DNA of 46,776 nt from Enterobacteriaceae endosymbiont of Donacia proxima. GTDB lineage: Bacteria; Pseudomonadota; Gammaproteobacteria; Enterobacterales; Enterobacteriaceae. A program made the position numbers and the translations under genes. The notes beneath the pieces were generated by a model, which made no database searches, was not told the DNA's origin, and was given only the letters and a program-made list of their open reading frames with translations. Shown here in pieces: positions 1 through 11,088 of this stretch (position 1 is its first letter; each line of letters begins with the position of its first letter). The stretch spans positions 351,755 to 398,530 of the forward strand of contig NZ_CP046198.1 of NCBI RefSeq assembly GCF_012569285.1. The letters run 5' to 3'.

Positions 1-1545
<1,545 letters not shown>

Positions 1546-1607
1546 TATATAAATAATTCAACAAAATAAATTTATAAATTTTTTTATAAACAAATCTATA
1601 AATTAAC

Positions 1608-1658
1608 GCTCTCTTAAAAAGAGAGCCCTTAAAAGTTTTTTATAAATTTTTAAAGAAC
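1608..1658 (-). promoter_or_regulatory. 16S leader: boxA-like antitermination element and hairpin
   Basis: Read on the minus strand, the leader contains GTTCTTTAAAAATTTATAAA (boxA core at 1648-1658), very close to the E. coli rrn boxA context GCTCTTTAACAATTTATCA that loads the NusB/NusE antitermination complex. Just downstream lies a perfect 8-bp stem (1608-1615 with 1619-1626, GC-containing, 3-nt loop) that stands out in otherwise A/T-only DNA. The hairpin may be part of 16S 5' processing. The boxA match is visible in the sequence; its function is inferred from the position. Confidence 0.6.
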
Positions 1659-1674
1659 TACAAAATTAATAATA

Positions 1675-1705
1675 ATTATATTACATCTATTAAATAAATA
1701 GTCAA
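1675..1705 (-). promoter_or_regulatory. Putative sigma-70 promoter of the rRNA gene
   Basis: On the minus strand, TTGACT at 1700-1705 matches a -35 box. It is followed by TATAAT at 1675-1680 (19-bp spacer) or the overlapping TAATAT at 1678-1683 (16-bp spacer). It lies between murI and the boxA-like leader, about 130-160 nt upstream of mature 16S, where an rrn promoter is expected. TTGAC-type -35 boxes are uncommon in such A+T-rich DNA, which supports the call. No UP element can be separated from the general A+T richness. Confidence 0.5.
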
Positions 1706-1738
1706 GTATTTTATTTTAACTTTTTATAGAAAAAAATC

Positions 1739-2551
1739 TTATGTTTCCAATTTTTTAAAAATGTGAAAATTCATTTTTAAAAAAATATTTTTAATTTTAC
1801 TTATATTTCTATTTATTTTCGTATAATACACAATATTTTTTTTTGTATCTGATAAATTTTTATTATATTGAATTATTTGTTTAAATTTATAAATAATATA
1901 TTGTTTAGCATCTAAAAAAATTATATTTTTAGGAAAAACAATTTTTAATTCATTTATAATTAATGAAAAATGAGTACAACCTAATATTATTGTATCAGGG
2001 AATATTTTTAATTTATACCAAGAAAAAAAAATTTTTTTTATTTCACTTAATATAATTTCATATCCTAATAATTTTTGTTCTGCTAAAAAAACTAATTTAG
2101 GAGATGATATAATTTTTATTATATATTTTTTTTTTAATAAATTTATTTTATTTTGTATTTTATAATTTTGTAGTGTAGTATTTGTAGCTAAAAAACCAAT
2201 CACTTTATTATTTGTTTTTCTAATAGCTAAATCAATTACAGGAGTTACCCCAATAATAGGAAAACTAAAATATTTTTTTAATTCAGGTAAACTTGTAATA
2301 CTAGCTGTATTACAAGCTATAATAACTAGTGAAATATCATGATATAATGAAATTTTTTGTAAAATTTTAATTAAACGTTGCAAAATAAAATTCTTTGATT
2401 TATTTCCATATGGAAAATATTTATTATCTAATAAATAAATAAAATTTATATTTAAAAAAATATTTTTAATATAATTATATATTGTAATACCACCTAATCC
2501 CGAGTCAAAAATAAAAATAGTAGTTTGTGATGTTAAAAAATTTTTTGTCAT
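1739..2551 (-). CDS. murI: Glutamate racemase MurI
   Basis: Cytoplasmic cofactor-independent racemase that makes D-glutamate for peptidoglycan. The 270-residue protein has the family landmarks: FDSGLGG near residue 15, the FPYG motif near 46, and both catalytic cysteines in IACNTAS (C80) and LGCTH (C192). The start at 2551 is supported by TAGGA eight bases upstream. The gene sits directly upstream of 16S on the same strand, as murI sits upstream of rrsB in E. coli, so the order looks ancestral. It is divergent from iscS across 127 bp of almost pure A/T that contains a 9-bp dyad (2585-2593 / 2596-2604). Its presence, with murJ, implies that a peptidoglycan pathway is kept. Confidence 0.95.
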   Translation of the reverse strand: MTKNFLTSQTTIFIFDSGLGGITIYNYIKNIFLNINFIYLLDNKYFPYGNKSKNFILQRLIKILQKISLYHDISLVIIACNTASITSLPELKKYFSFPIIGVTPVIDLAIRKTNNKVIGFLATNTTLQNYKIQNKINLLKKKYIIKIISSPKLVFLAEQKLLGYEIILSEIKKIFFSWYKLKIFPDTIILGCTHFSLIINELKIVFPKNIIFLDAKQYIIYKFKQIIQYNKNLSDTKKNIVYYTKINRNISKIKNIFLKMNFHIFKKLET

Positions 2552-2678
2552 AAAAATCCTAATTTATTATATTTTATATATTAAAATATTTAATTTTAAA
2601 TATTAAATAATATAAAATATTTATTTTAACAAATAATTTTTTTAAAAAATATCTAAATTAAATTTATAGAATAAAATT

Positions 2679-3839
2679 ATGAAAAAATTAATCTATTTAG
2701 ACTATGCGTCTACGACACCTGTTGATCAACAAGTATTAAAAGAAATGAAAAATTATTTTACTATAAAAGGAACATTTGGGAATCCTTCTTCTTCTTTACA
2801 TCCATTTGGTATAAATGCAAAAAATGCTATTGAAAATGCTAGAATAAATATATCTAATATTATTGGTAGTAAAAAAGAAGAAATAATTTTTACTTCTAGT
2901 GCAACAGAATCTATTAATTTAGCAATTAAAGGGATAGCATTTAATTATTTAAATTTTAAAAATAAAAATATTATTACAAGTTTAATGGAACATCAAGCTG
3001 TATTAGAAACTTGTAATTTTATAAAAAGATTAGGTATAAAAATTATATATATTAAAAATTCTCATATAGGAAAAATTAATGTAAATACATTAGAAAAAAA
3101 AATTACAAATGGAACAATATTAGTGTCAATAATGCATATTAATAATGAAATAGGTATTATTAATGATATAAACCAAATTGGTTATATTTGTAAAAAAAAA
3201 AATATATTTTTTCATGTGGATGCTACACAAAGTGTAGGTAAATATTTATTTAATTTAAAAAATATGAATATTGATTTATTATCATTTTCAGCTCATAAAT
3301 TTTATGGTCCTAAAGGTATAGGTGTTTTATATATAAAAAATAATAAAAAAAAAATAAATTTATTACCATTAATACATGGTGGGGGACAAGAAAACGGTTT
3401 AAGATCAGGAACTTTAGCTATACACCAAATTATTGGTATGTCTACTGCATTAAAAATTTCTAATTCTATAATAAAACAGGAAAAAAAAAGAATAACATTT
3501 TTAAAAAAAAAATTATGGAATGGAATAAAAAATATTCCAGGTATATATTTAAATGGTAATTTTAAAAATAGTTCTCCCTATATAATAAATATAGGTTTTA
3601 AAAATATTTTTAACAAAATTCTTATATTAGAAATGAAAAATATTGCAATATCTACTTCTTCTGCATGTAATTCAAATAAATACCATTTATCTTATGTATT
3701 AAAATCTTTAGGATTAAATGATAAATTAATCCAAAGTTCTATTCGTATTTCTTTTGGTAAATTTACTACTGAAAAGGAAATAGATTATACAGTTGAAAAA
3801 TTTAACCTTATTATTAATAAAATTAGAAAAAAATATTAA
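2679..3839 (+). CDS. iscS: Cysteine desulfurase IscS, short C-terminus
   Basis: PLP-dependent enzyme taking sulfur from cysteine for Fe-S clusters and tRNA thiolation. The N-terminus (YLDYASTTPVD), HVDATQSVGK, the PLP lysine in SAHKFYGPKG (K207) and the persulfide cysteine in SSACNS (C330) all match the IscS/NifS type rather than SufS. The protein is 386 residues against 404 in E. coli. The alignment stops about 20 residues early, so the tail after the RLRDLS region of E. coli IscS is absent. No iscR, iscU, iscA, hscBA or fdx gene is adjacent; IscS stands alone while the complete suf cluster lies about 2 kb away. A tRNA-thiolation role is likely, but that is inference. Confidence 0.95.
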   Translation: MKKLIYLDYASTTPVDQQVLKEMKNYFTIKGTFGNPSSSLHPFGINAKNAIENARINISNIIGSKKEEIIFTSSATESINLAIKGIAFNYLNFKNKNIITSLMEHQAVLETCNFIKRLGIKIIYIKNSHIGKINVNTLEKKITNGTILVSIMHINNEIGIINDINQIGYICKKKNIFFHVDATQSVGKYLFNLKNMNIDLLSFSAHKFYGPKGIGVLYIKNNKKKINLLPLIHGGGQENGLRSGTLAIHQIIGMSTALKISNSIIKQEKKRITFLKKKLWNGIKNIPGIYLNGNFKNSSPYIINIGFKNIFNKILILEMKNIAISTSSACNSNKYHLSYVLKSLGLNDKLIQSSIRISFGKFTTEKEIDYTVEKFNLIINKIRKKY

Positions 3840-3876
3840 TAAATATAAGTTATAATTATTATATTTTTTATAAATT

Positions 3877-5286
3877 TTAAATAATATGTACAGAAGTTGT
3901 ATTTGTAGTCCCACTAGGTACTAAAGCTCCAGAAACCATTACAATAACATCTCCTTTTACTGCATATTTACTAGATAATGCTACTTTTTTACCTATTATA
4001 TAAAAATCATCTGTAGATGATATCTTATCAACTAATTTAGGTATTATTCCTTTACTTAAAATTAAATGTTTTACTGTTCTTTTATTTGTAGTTAAAGCTA
4101 AAATTATTGATTTAGGAAAATATTTTCTAATAGCTTTAGCGGATTTACCTAATTGAGTAGCTACAATTATTAAAGGAGCTTTTAATTTTTCTGCTATTTC
4201 GACTGCACTACGACATACAGCATCTGTAATACTCATATCATTATTATGATAATAATCAATTCTATTAGTCATAGTAATATCTGTTCTTTCACAAATTGTA
4301 GACATAATAGATACAGATTCTAATGGATATTGTCCTTTAGCACTCTCTCCAGATAACATTACAGCATCAGTTCCATCTAAAATAGCATTTGCTACGTCAC
4401 CTGCTTCTGCTCTAGTCGGTCTAGGATTTTTCATCATAGAATCTAACATTTGTGTTGCTGTTATAACTATTTTACCTAAAAAATTACATTTTTTTATAAT
4501 CATTTTTTGAGCAAAAATTACATTTTCTACAGGAATTTCTACTCCTAAATCTCCTCTTGCAACCATTATTCCATCAGAAACATTTAATATTTCATCAAAA
4601 TTATTTAATCCCTCTTGATTTTCAATTTTAGCTATAATTTGAATATTAGTACCATTATGTTTTTTTAAAAATTTTCTTATTTCTAATATATCTTGTTTTT
4701 TACGAATAAAAGAAGCTGCAATATAATCTATTTCGTTTTGACACGCAAAAATCAAATCATATTTATCTTTTTCAGATAAAGAAGGTAAATTAATAGATAT
4801 TCCAGGTAAATTAATACTTTTATTTTCTGATAATTTTCCATTATTTAATATTTTACATATAATATTATTATTAATTATTTTCATTACTTTCATCGCAATT
4901 AAACCATCATCTATTAATATTTTATTACCAACTCTTAAATCTTGGATTAAATAAGGATATGTAATTGCAACACACTTATTATTACCAATAATTGTTTGGT
5001 TTGTTGTTAATGTAAAAATTTTCCCAGATTCTAAATATACATCTTTTCCCTTATATAACTTCATAGTACGTATTTCAGGCCCTTTTGTATCTAATAAAAT
5101 TGCTGCATGTATACCTGTTTCTTTAATTATATTTTTTAATTTATTTATTCTTTTTTTATGATCATTATGAGTACCATGTGAAAAATTTAATCTAGCAACA
5201 TTCATACCTAATTTTAAAAATTGAGATAAAATATATGTAGATTCTGAACTAGGCCCTATAGTACATACTATTTTTGTTTTTTTCAT
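3877..5286 (-). CDS. pykF: Pyruvate kinase I
   Basis: Converts phosphoenolpyruvate and ADP to pyruvate and ATP, the last step of glycolysis. The 469-residue protein is nearly co-linear with E. coli PykF (470): [12 protein letters not shown] at the start, [16 protein letters not shown], the catalytic lysine in [18 protein letters not shown], and the C-terminal [12 protein letters not shown]. It is the fructose-1,6-bisphosphate-activated PykF type rather than PykA. AGGAA about 12 bases upstream of 5286 supports the start. It is convergent with iscS (37-bp gap, no strong terminator seen) and lies downstream of sufE on the same strand. In E. coli pykF also lies close to the suf genes, so the neighbourhood is probably old, with the genes between them lost. 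Confidence 0.96.
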   Translation of the reverse strand: MKKTKIVCTIGPSSESTYILSQFLKLGMNVARLNFSHGTHNDHKKRINKLKNIIKETGIHAAILLDTKGPEIRTMKLYKGKDVYLESGKIFTLTTNQTIIGNNKCVAITYPYLIQDLRVGNKILIDDGLIAMKVMKIINNNIICKILNNGKLSENKSINLPGISINLPSLSEKDKYDLIFACQNEIDYIAASFIRKKQDILEIRKFLKKHNGTNIQIIAKIENQEGLNNFDEILNVSDGIMVARGDLGVEIPVENVIFAQKMIIKKCNFLGKIVITATQMLDSMMKNPRPTRAEAGDVANAILDGTDAVMLSGESAKGQYPLESVSIMSTICERTDITMTNRIDYYHNNDMSITDAVCRSAVEIAEKLKAPLIIVATQLGKSAKAIRKYFPKSIILALTTNKRTVKHLILSKGIIPKLVDKISSTDDFYIIGKKVALSSKYAVKGDVIVMVSGALVPSGTTNTTSVHII

Positions 5287-5394
5287 AAAATTTATATTTC
5301 CTGGATATATTTAATTAAATATTATAAATTTTAAAAAAATTAAATTTAATTTATATAATAAAAAATTTATTCTATAAAATAATTTTATTTACAT

Positions 5395-5820
5395 TTATTT
5401 ATGTATTAATTTTTTTAATTTATTTTTAATATTTTCTATAATAATATTTATACTTTCTGATCTAGAAGTGGTTAAATATTTATCAAAAGATAAATTTTTA
5501 AAACAAGTTTTAATATTAAAATTAATTATTTCATCATAATTTTTTTTATTATAAAAAATAAAAATCATTGTTAATAATCCTTTAATAATAGAAGAATCAC
5601 TATCACCTTTAAATTTTATATTATTATTAGAATCAATTTCGAGGAATACCCAAACTCTACTTTGGCATCCTGGTATAAAATTTTCTAAAGAATGTTTTTT
5701 TTTTGATAAAATAGGAATCTGATTACCCAATTCTATTAGATAGAGATATTTTTCTTCCCAATTATTACAATTTAAAAAATTACTTTCAATTTCATTTCGA
5801 CTTGGTAAAGTATATGACAT
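5395..5820 (-). CDS. sufE: Cysteine desulfuration protein SufE
   Basis: Sulfur acceptor that stimulates SufS and passes persulfide sulfur to SufBCD. The 141-residue protein (E. coli 138) has the active cysteine in PGCQSRVW (C52, equivalent to C51 in E. coli). It follows sufS after a 6-base gap and is the last gene of the cluster, so it is very likely co-transcribed. The C-terminal half is A/T-driven and lysine/isoleucine-rich, but the SufE fold core is recognisable. Confidence 0.93.
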   Translation of the reverse strand: MSYTLPSRNEIESNFLNCNNWEEKYLYLIELGNQIPILSKKKHSLENFIPGCQSRVWVFLEIDSNNNIKFKGDSDSSIIKGLLTMIFIFYNKKNYDEIINFNIKTCFKNLSFDKYLTTSRSESINIIIENIKNKLKKLIHK

Positions 5821-5826
5821 ATGTTA

Positions 5827-7059
5827 TTATTTATTTAATAAATTTTTTATATATATTAATCTATCTATAAAATAATCAATATCATTTTTATCATTATAAA
5901 TAGAAAAAGAAATTCTACACATAGATTTTACTTTATAAAATTTCATAACAGGAATAGAACAATGATGACCAGTACGTATAGCAATACCATATTGATCTAA
6001 AAAACTACCTATATCATAAGAATGATAATTAGCTAAATTAAATGCGACTATACCAATTCTATTGGTATCAGGATATTTTTTTCCAAAAATTTTGATATCT
6101 AAAATAGAATTAAATTTTTTTAAAACATATTTTGTTAAATATTGATTATGTTTAATAATATCATTTATATTAAATGACATAAACCATGATAAAGCAGCAC
6201 CTAAACCTATAATCCCAGATATATTAGGAGAACCTGCTTCAAATTTCCAAGGTATTCTTTCCCAAATAGGATTATTTTTATATATATCTATAATCATTCC
6301 TCCTCCACCTTGCCATGGTGGAATGGATTTCAGTATTTTTTTTATACCATATAAAACACCAATTCCAGTAGGACCAAAAATTTTATGGCCTGAAAATACA
6401 AAAAAATCACAACCTAATTTTCGAACATCAATTTTTTGTATTGAAACTGCTTGAGCACCATCAACTAAGGTAGTAATATTTTTTTTTTTAGCTATTTTAA
6501 TTATAGTTTTAATCGGATTAATAGTTCCTAAAACATTAGAAATATATGTAATCGATATTAAACAAGTATTTTTATCAATTAACTCATTAATTTTATATAA
6601 TTTTAAATTTCCATTATTATCTAACGGTATAATACGAATATTAAATCCTATTTTTTGAGATAATATTTTCCATGGAATAATATTCGAATGATGTTCCATT
6701 TCAGATATAATAATATTATTATGTGATAAAATATTTTTTATACCCCAAGTATTAGCAATTAAATTAATACTTTCTGTAGTACTTTTGGTAAAAATTATTT
6801 CTTCTTTATATTTTGCATTAATAAAATAAGCTATTTGGATACGTACTTGTTCCATTTTTTTAGTTGCGTTTGTACTTAAACTATAAATACCTCTATTAAC
6901 TGAAGAATATTCATTCTCATAAAAATTACTTAATGAAGAAATTACTTTTTTTGGTTTATGTACAGTAGCCGCATTATCCAAATAAATAAGTTTATTTCCA
7001 TTAATTTTTTTTGAAAAAATAGGGAATTGTTTTCTAATATTTTTTATATTAAAACTCAT
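5827..7059 (-). CDS. sufS: Cysteine desulfurase SufS
   Basis: PLP-dependent group II cysteine desulfurase, sulfur donor of the SUF pathway together with SufE. The 410-residue protein (E. coli 406) has YLDNAAT near residue 26, SEMEHHSN near 119, DGAQAV near 200, the PLP lysine in FSGHKIFGP (K226, the same number as in E. coli), and the catalytic cysteine in RTGHHCSIPVM (C367). Its 5' end overlaps the sufD stop by 11 bases, so translational coupling is likely. It is the second cysteine desulfurase in the window besides IscS. Confidence 0.96.
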   Translation of the reverse strand: MSFNIKNIRKQFPIFSKKINGNKLIYLDNAATVHKPKKVISSLSNFYENEYSSVNRGIYSLSTNATKKMEQVRIQIAYFINAKYKEEIIFTKSTTESINLIANTWGIKNILSHNNIIISEMEHHSNIIPWKILSQKIGFNIRIIPLDNNGNLKLYKINELIDKNTCLISITYISNVLGTINPIKTIIKIAKKKNITTLVDGAQAVSIQKIDVRKLGCDFFVFSGHKIFGPTGIGVLYGIKKILKSIPPWQGGGGMIIDIYKNNPIWERIPWKFEAGSPNISGIIGLGAALSWFMSFNINDIIKHNQYLTKYVLKKFNSILDIKIFGKKYPDTNRIGIVAFNLANYHSYDIGSFLDQYGIAIRTGHHCSIPVMKFYKVKSMCRISFSIYNDKNDIDYFIDRLIYIKNLLNK

Positions 7060-8326
7060 TTAAAAAATTCTCTACTGATAAATAACAAGATATTTTTTGT
7101 AAGATTTTATTTTTTATGATACTATTATTAATTTCATTTACAGAATCTAATATAAAAGATATAAGTAAAATACTATATGATTTTTTAAAACTTATACCTC
7201 TAGTTCTTAAAAAAAAAATTTGATTATGATCTATTTTACCTGTAAATACACTATGAGTACATTTTACATTATCATTTAAAATATCCAAACCAGGTTGAAT
7301 GTTTATTCTAGATAATTTATTTAATAATAAACAACTATAATTTAGTTTTCCATTAGTTTTAATGGCATATTTATTAATTTTTAATAATCCTATTAAATTT
7401 ATTATTGATTGATTTAAAGTAATTGCTTTATGTAATTGTACACTACAAGAATTTTTTTTATCATGTTCTAAATAATTATTTATATTTATAATATTAGAAT
7501 TTTTAGAAAATAATAAACTATTATATACTAATTTTGTTTTTTCTCCTAAAAAACGAAAATTATTATTTTGATTAATATATTTATTTGACATCAATACATC
7601 ATATTTTTTATAAAAAACATTACTATATAAAATAAATTCATTATTAATAGAACAAAAATTATTATTATTATTATTATTATGATTAGTAATAAAAGTATAA
7701 TGTTCTAATTTAGAATTATTTTTTATAATAAAAGTATTATAAATATTATTGATATATGATTTATCTGTATTTATATGATGTTCTATTATAGTAGAAAAAG
7801 TATTTTTTATATAAATAAAATTTCTATAATTAAATATGGCAATTTCATTTTTTTTATTTTTATCATTAAAATATACTATATATAATGGTTTTTTAACCTT
7901 AATATTTTTTACATGATTAATATTAATTAATATATTTTTTTTAGTAAAAGCTTCAGATAAATAATGATAAATATTTTTTTTAAAAAAACTACTATTACTA
8001 ATAGTATGATCAATATCAATTTTATAATATTTATTATTTATATTACTAAAATTTTTATCTATTTTACCATTAATAAAAAATAAAGTAATTGCATCTATCG
8101 GAAATAATAATTTTAATAATCTATTATTATTAATAGGTAATGATTCAGAATTAATTAATAAATTATTATTTAAATATTTAAATAATAATTTTTGATTATC
8201 ATATAATAATTCTTTTTTTAAACAATTTTTTAATTTATATAAATCTATTTTTGATTTATTAGAATAAAAATATTTTTTATTTAATTTGTAAAGATTTTTC
8301 AATTTATTATATATATTATCTTTCAT
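7049..8326 (-). CDS. sufD: Fe-S assembly scaffold subunit SufD
   Basis: Partner of SufB and SufC in the cluster-assembling SufBC2D complex. The N-terminal half is highly diverged and rich in Asn, Lys and Ile, but the C-terminal beta-helix region is clear. CTH (equivalent to essential C358 and H360 of E. coli SufD) is followed by TGKIDHNQIFFLRTRGI. Three ATGs are possible. I choose 8326 (425 residues, E. coli 423) because GGATATGGG precedes it and it gives a short overlap with the sufC stop; the upstream ATG at 8344 would add six residues (MDMGIL) encoded inside sufC. It sits between sufC and sufS with overlaps on both sides. Confidence 0.9.
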   Translation of the reverse strand: MKDNIYNKLKNLYKLNKKYFYSNKSKIDLYKLKNCLKKELLYDNQKLLFKYLNNNLLINSESLPINNNRLLKLLFPIDAITLFFINGKIDKNFSNINNKYYKIDIDHTISNSSFFKKNIYHYLSEAFTKKNILININHVKNIKVKKPLYIVYFNDKNKKNEIAIFNYRNFIYIKNTFSTIIEHHINTDKSYINNIYNTFIIKNNSKLEHYTFITNHNNNNNNNFCSINNEFILYSNVFYKKYDVLMSNKYINQNNNFRFLGEKTKLVYNSLLFSKNSNIININNYLEHDKKNSCSVQLHKAITLNQSIINLIGLLKINKYAIKTNGKLNYSCLLLNKLSRINIQPGLDILNDNVKCTHSVFTGKIDHNQIFFLRTRGISFKKSYSILLISFILDSVNEINNSIIKNKILQKISCYLSVENFLNEF

Positions 8327-9059
8327 TAAGATACCCATATCCATATTGATCTAAATCAGAAAGAATATTCATATTTCCTGATCTTATAATATTTTTATTA
8401 TATAAAACATGAATATAATCAGGATTGATATAATCAAGAATACGACGATAATGTGTAATAATTAAGAATGATCTATCTGGATTTTTCATAAAATTAATTA
8501 CTTTAGATACTAATTTTAAAGCATCGATATCTAATCCAGAATCAATTTCATCTAAAATACAAAAGTCAGGTTCTAATACGAACATTTGTAGTATATCATT
8601 AATTTTTTTTTCTCCTCCAGAAAAACCAACATTTACAAACCGTTGTAAAAAATCTTTTTTTTTCCCTAAAATTTTTATTTTTTCATCTATAATTTTATTG
8701 TAAGTAAATCTATCTAATATATTATTTTCCCTATATTTTTTTATTGCTTTTAAAGCATTAAATAAAAATATATTATTAGTAACTCCAGGTATTTCAATAG
8801 GATACTGGAAAGAAACAAAAATACCTTCCCTTGCTCTAATTTCTGGTTTTAAATGTAATAATTTTTTTTTTTTAAAAAAAATTTCTCCTTTAGTAATAAT
8901 ATATTCTTTTTTACCAGATATTACATATGATAATGTACTTTTTCCAGAACCATTAGGGCCCATAATAGCATGAATTTCTCCTGGATTTATAGACAAATTA
9001 AATTCATTTAAAATAATTTTATTATTTATATTAACACATAAATTTTTAATTTTTAACAT
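8316..9059 (-). CDS. sufC: Fe-S assembly ATPase SufC
   Basis: ABC-type ATPase that drives conformational change of SufBC2D during cluster assembly. The 247-residue protein (E. coli 248) shows Walker A GPNGSGKST near residue 35, the Q-loop SFQYP, signature FSGGEKK, Walker B CILDEIDSGLD and the H-loop ITHYRR. The 5' part contains a long T/A tract (about 8868-8885) that stays in frame. It lies 33 bases downstream of sufB and overlaps sufD. Confidence 0.96.
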   Translation of the reverse strand: MLKIKNLCVNINNKIILNEFNLSINPGEIHAIMGPNGSGKSTLSYVISGKKEYIITKGEIFFKKKKLLHLKPEIRAREGIFVSFQYPIEIPGVTNNIFLFNALKAIKKYRENNILDRFTYNKIIDEKIKILGKKKDFLQRFVNVGFSGGEKKINDILQMFVLEPDFCILDEIDSGLDIDALKLVSKVINFMKNPDRSFLIITHYRRILDYINPDYIHVLYNKNIIRSGNMNILSDLDQYGYGYLNER

Positions 9060-9092
9060 AGTTTTTAAATTATTATTACTAAGTATATTATT

Positions 9093-10529
9093 TTATCCTA
9101 TACTATCATCTAAATGAATAGATAATAATTTTTGTGCTTCAACCGCAAATTCTAAAGGAAATTTTACAAAAATTTCTCGACAAAATCCATTAATAATAAG
9201 AGATATAGCATCTTCCATATTTAATCCTCTTTGCAAACAAAAGAAAATTTGATCTTCTTCTATCTTAGAAGTAGAAGCTTCATGTTCAACTTGTGAAGTA
9301 TTATTTAATATTTTTAAATTAGGATATGTATGTGTACTACATTGAGAACCAATTAAAATTGAATCACATTGAGTAAAATTACGAGAATATTTGGCATATT
9401 TATTAATATGAACTAATCCACGATAAGTATTTTTACTTTTTTCTGTAGAAATACTTTTAGAAATAATTGTTGATTTTGTATTTTTACCTATATGTATCAT
9501 TTTAGTTCCAGTATCTGCTTGTTGATTACCATTAGTTAATGAAACAGAAAAAAATTCTCCGACTGAATTATCTCCTTTTAAAATAACACTAGGATATTTC
9601 CAAGTAATAGCTGCACCTGTTTCAGATTGTGTCCAAGACATTATACTATTTTCTCCATAACATATTGCTCTTTTAGTTACAAAATTTAAAATACCTCCTT
9701 TACTATTTTTAGTACCTGAAAACCAATTTTGTACAGTTGAATAATTCACTTGTGCATTTTTATGTAAAATTACCTCAACTACAGCAGCATGTAATTGAGA
9801 ATTATTTCTAATTGGAGCAGAACAACCTTCTATATAATTTACATAACTATTTTCATCAGCAACTAAAATAGTACGTTCAAATTGACCAATATTTTTTTGA
9901 TTAATTCTAAAATAAGTAGATAAATCTATAGGACATTTTGTATTTTTTGGAATATAAATAAATGTACCATCAGAAATTACAGCTGCATTTAATGATGCAA
10001 AAAAATTATCATCAGCAGGAACTACAAAACCTAAATATTTTTGAACTAATTTAGGATAATGTTTAATAGCATAATTTAATGAACAAAAAATTATTCCTTT
10101 TTCTAAAAGTTTTTTTTGATTAGTTGTAATAACTGAAACAGAATCAAAAATAGCATCAATTGCTATATTTGAATTATCTTTAATAGGAAGTTTTAATTTA
10201 TGAAAAGTTTTTTTAACTTCAGATGTAAAATATTTATTTTTTATATTATTATTCAATATAGGATATTTAGGAGCTGAATAATAAATATATTTTTGATAAT
10301 TTAGTTTTTTATAATATCCATTTAACCAATGAGGTTCTGTTTTATTTATCCAAGAATTATATCCTTTTAATCTAAATTCTAACATCCATTGCGGTTCATT
10401 ACGAATTTTAGAAATTTCATATATAATATCCATATTAATACCTGGAATAAATTTGTTATTTTTTAATTTAGTAAAAAATCCTTCTTTATATATATTTTTT
10501 TTTTTAAAATATTTAGAATTAATATTCAT
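9093..10529 (-). CDS. sufB: Fe-S assembly scaffold subunit SufB
   Basis: Central scaffold on which SUF clusters are built. The protein aligns with E. coli SufB from YKEGFFTKL through RNEPQWMLEFRL and EPHWLNGYY to the C-terminal HEASTSKIEEDQIFF and the EFAVEAQKLL tail. The cysteines of TQCDSILIGSQC and the glutamate of VEHEA are retained. A start at 10577 (494 residues) is possible but lies inside sufA's conserved CGCKK codons and has no ribosome site. The ATG at 10529 gives 478 residues and begins 16 bases after the sufA stop, so I prefer it. It is second in the suf operon. Confidence 0.93.
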   Translation of the reverse strand: MNINSKYFKKKNIYKEGFFTKLKNNKFIPGINMDIIYEISKIRNEPQWMLEFRLKGYNSWINKTEPHWLNGYYKKLNYQKYIYYSAPKYPILNNNIKNKYFTSEVKKTFHKLKLPIKDNSNIAIDAIFDSVSVITTNQKKLLEKGIIFCSLNYAIKHYPKLVQKYLGFVVPADDNFFASLNAAVISDGTFIYIPKNTKCPIDLSTYFRINQKNIGQFERTILVADENSYVNYIEGCSAPIRNNSQLHAAVVEVILHKNAQVNYSTVQNWFSGTKNSKGGILNFVTKRAICYGENSIMSWTQSETGAAITWKYPSVILKGDNSVGEFFSVSLTNGNQQADTGTKMIHIGKNTKSTIISKSISTEKSKNTYRGLVHINKYAKYSRNFTQCDSILIGSQCSTHTYPNLKILNNTSQVEHEASTSKIEEDQIFFCLQRGLNMEDAISLIINGFCREIFVKFPLEFAVEAQKLLSIHLDDSIG

Positions 10530-10545
10530 TTTATTTATTCTTTTT

Positions 10546-10920
10546 TTACTTAAAGGTAAAACTTTTTTTACATCCACAAAATTGTTTAATTTTACTATTA
10601 TAAAATTGAAAAGATTGATAAAAATTATCTTTTATAAAATCAATAATAGTACCATCTATAAAAATAAGATCTTTATTATTAATAAAGATCGATATTGTAT
10701 CTTTTTGAAAGATAATGTCATTATTTAATAATTTATCTAATAATAGAATATTATATTTTAATCCAAAACAACCAGATTTTTTTAAAAATAATTTTATTCC
10801 TTTACTGTTATTTTTTTTAATTATTTTATTAATTTGTAATAATGCTTTTTGTGTTATATACAAACCTTTATAATTATTTTTTGTACATGTTAAATGAATT
10901 AAATTTTTGTTTTTTCTCAT
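10546..10920 (-). CDS. sufA: A-type Fe-S carrier SufA
   Basis: Carrier that receives clusters from SufBCD and delivers them to target enzymes. The 124-residue protein (E. coli 122) has the three A-type cysteines: SGCFG (C51) and the C-terminal FCGCKKSF (C115, C117). It is the first gene of sufABCDSE. No recognisable IscR or OxyR/Fur site could be made out in the A/T-only upstream DNA. A terminator for murJ lies between it and the upstream gene, so suf should have its own promoter. Confidence 0.92.
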   Translation of the reverse strand: MRKNKNLIHLTCTKNNYKGLYITQKALLQINKIIKKNNSKGIKLFLKKSGCFGLKYNILLLDKLLNNDIIFQKDTISIFINNKDLIFIDGTIIDFIKDNFYQSFQFYNSKIKQFCGCKKSFTFK

Positions 10921-10978
10921 AATAAAACCTATAAATACTATTTATCTTAATTTAAAAAAAATTTAATAAGTTAAAACA

Positions 10979-11011
10979 TAAAAAATTATCTTTTTTAATA
11001 AAGAAGATAAT
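10979..11011 (-). terminator. Rho-independent terminator after murJ
   Basis: On the minus strand an 8-bp stem (ATTATCTT, 11004-11011, with AAGATAAT, 10985-10992) extends inward by further A-U pairs and one G-U wobble. It is followed directly by TTTTTTAT. It lies about 80 bases past the murJ stop and before sufA, as expected for a terminator separating the two. Stem and U-run are seen directly; activity is inferred. Confidence 0.6.
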
Positions 11012-11088
11012 ACACATAAAATTAATATAAAAATATGTTTAACATAATATTTAAATAATTATTTATAATTTAACATTATAAATTATAA

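Noticed and set aside
2552..2678. IscR-type operator between murI and iscS
   Set aside because: Only A/T dyads are present; no recognisable IscR site, and no iscR gene adjacent.
10453..10728. Plus-strand open frame opposite sufB/sufA
   Set aside because: Shadow of two well-identified genes on the other strand; composition is only Phe, Ile, Lys, Leu and Asn.
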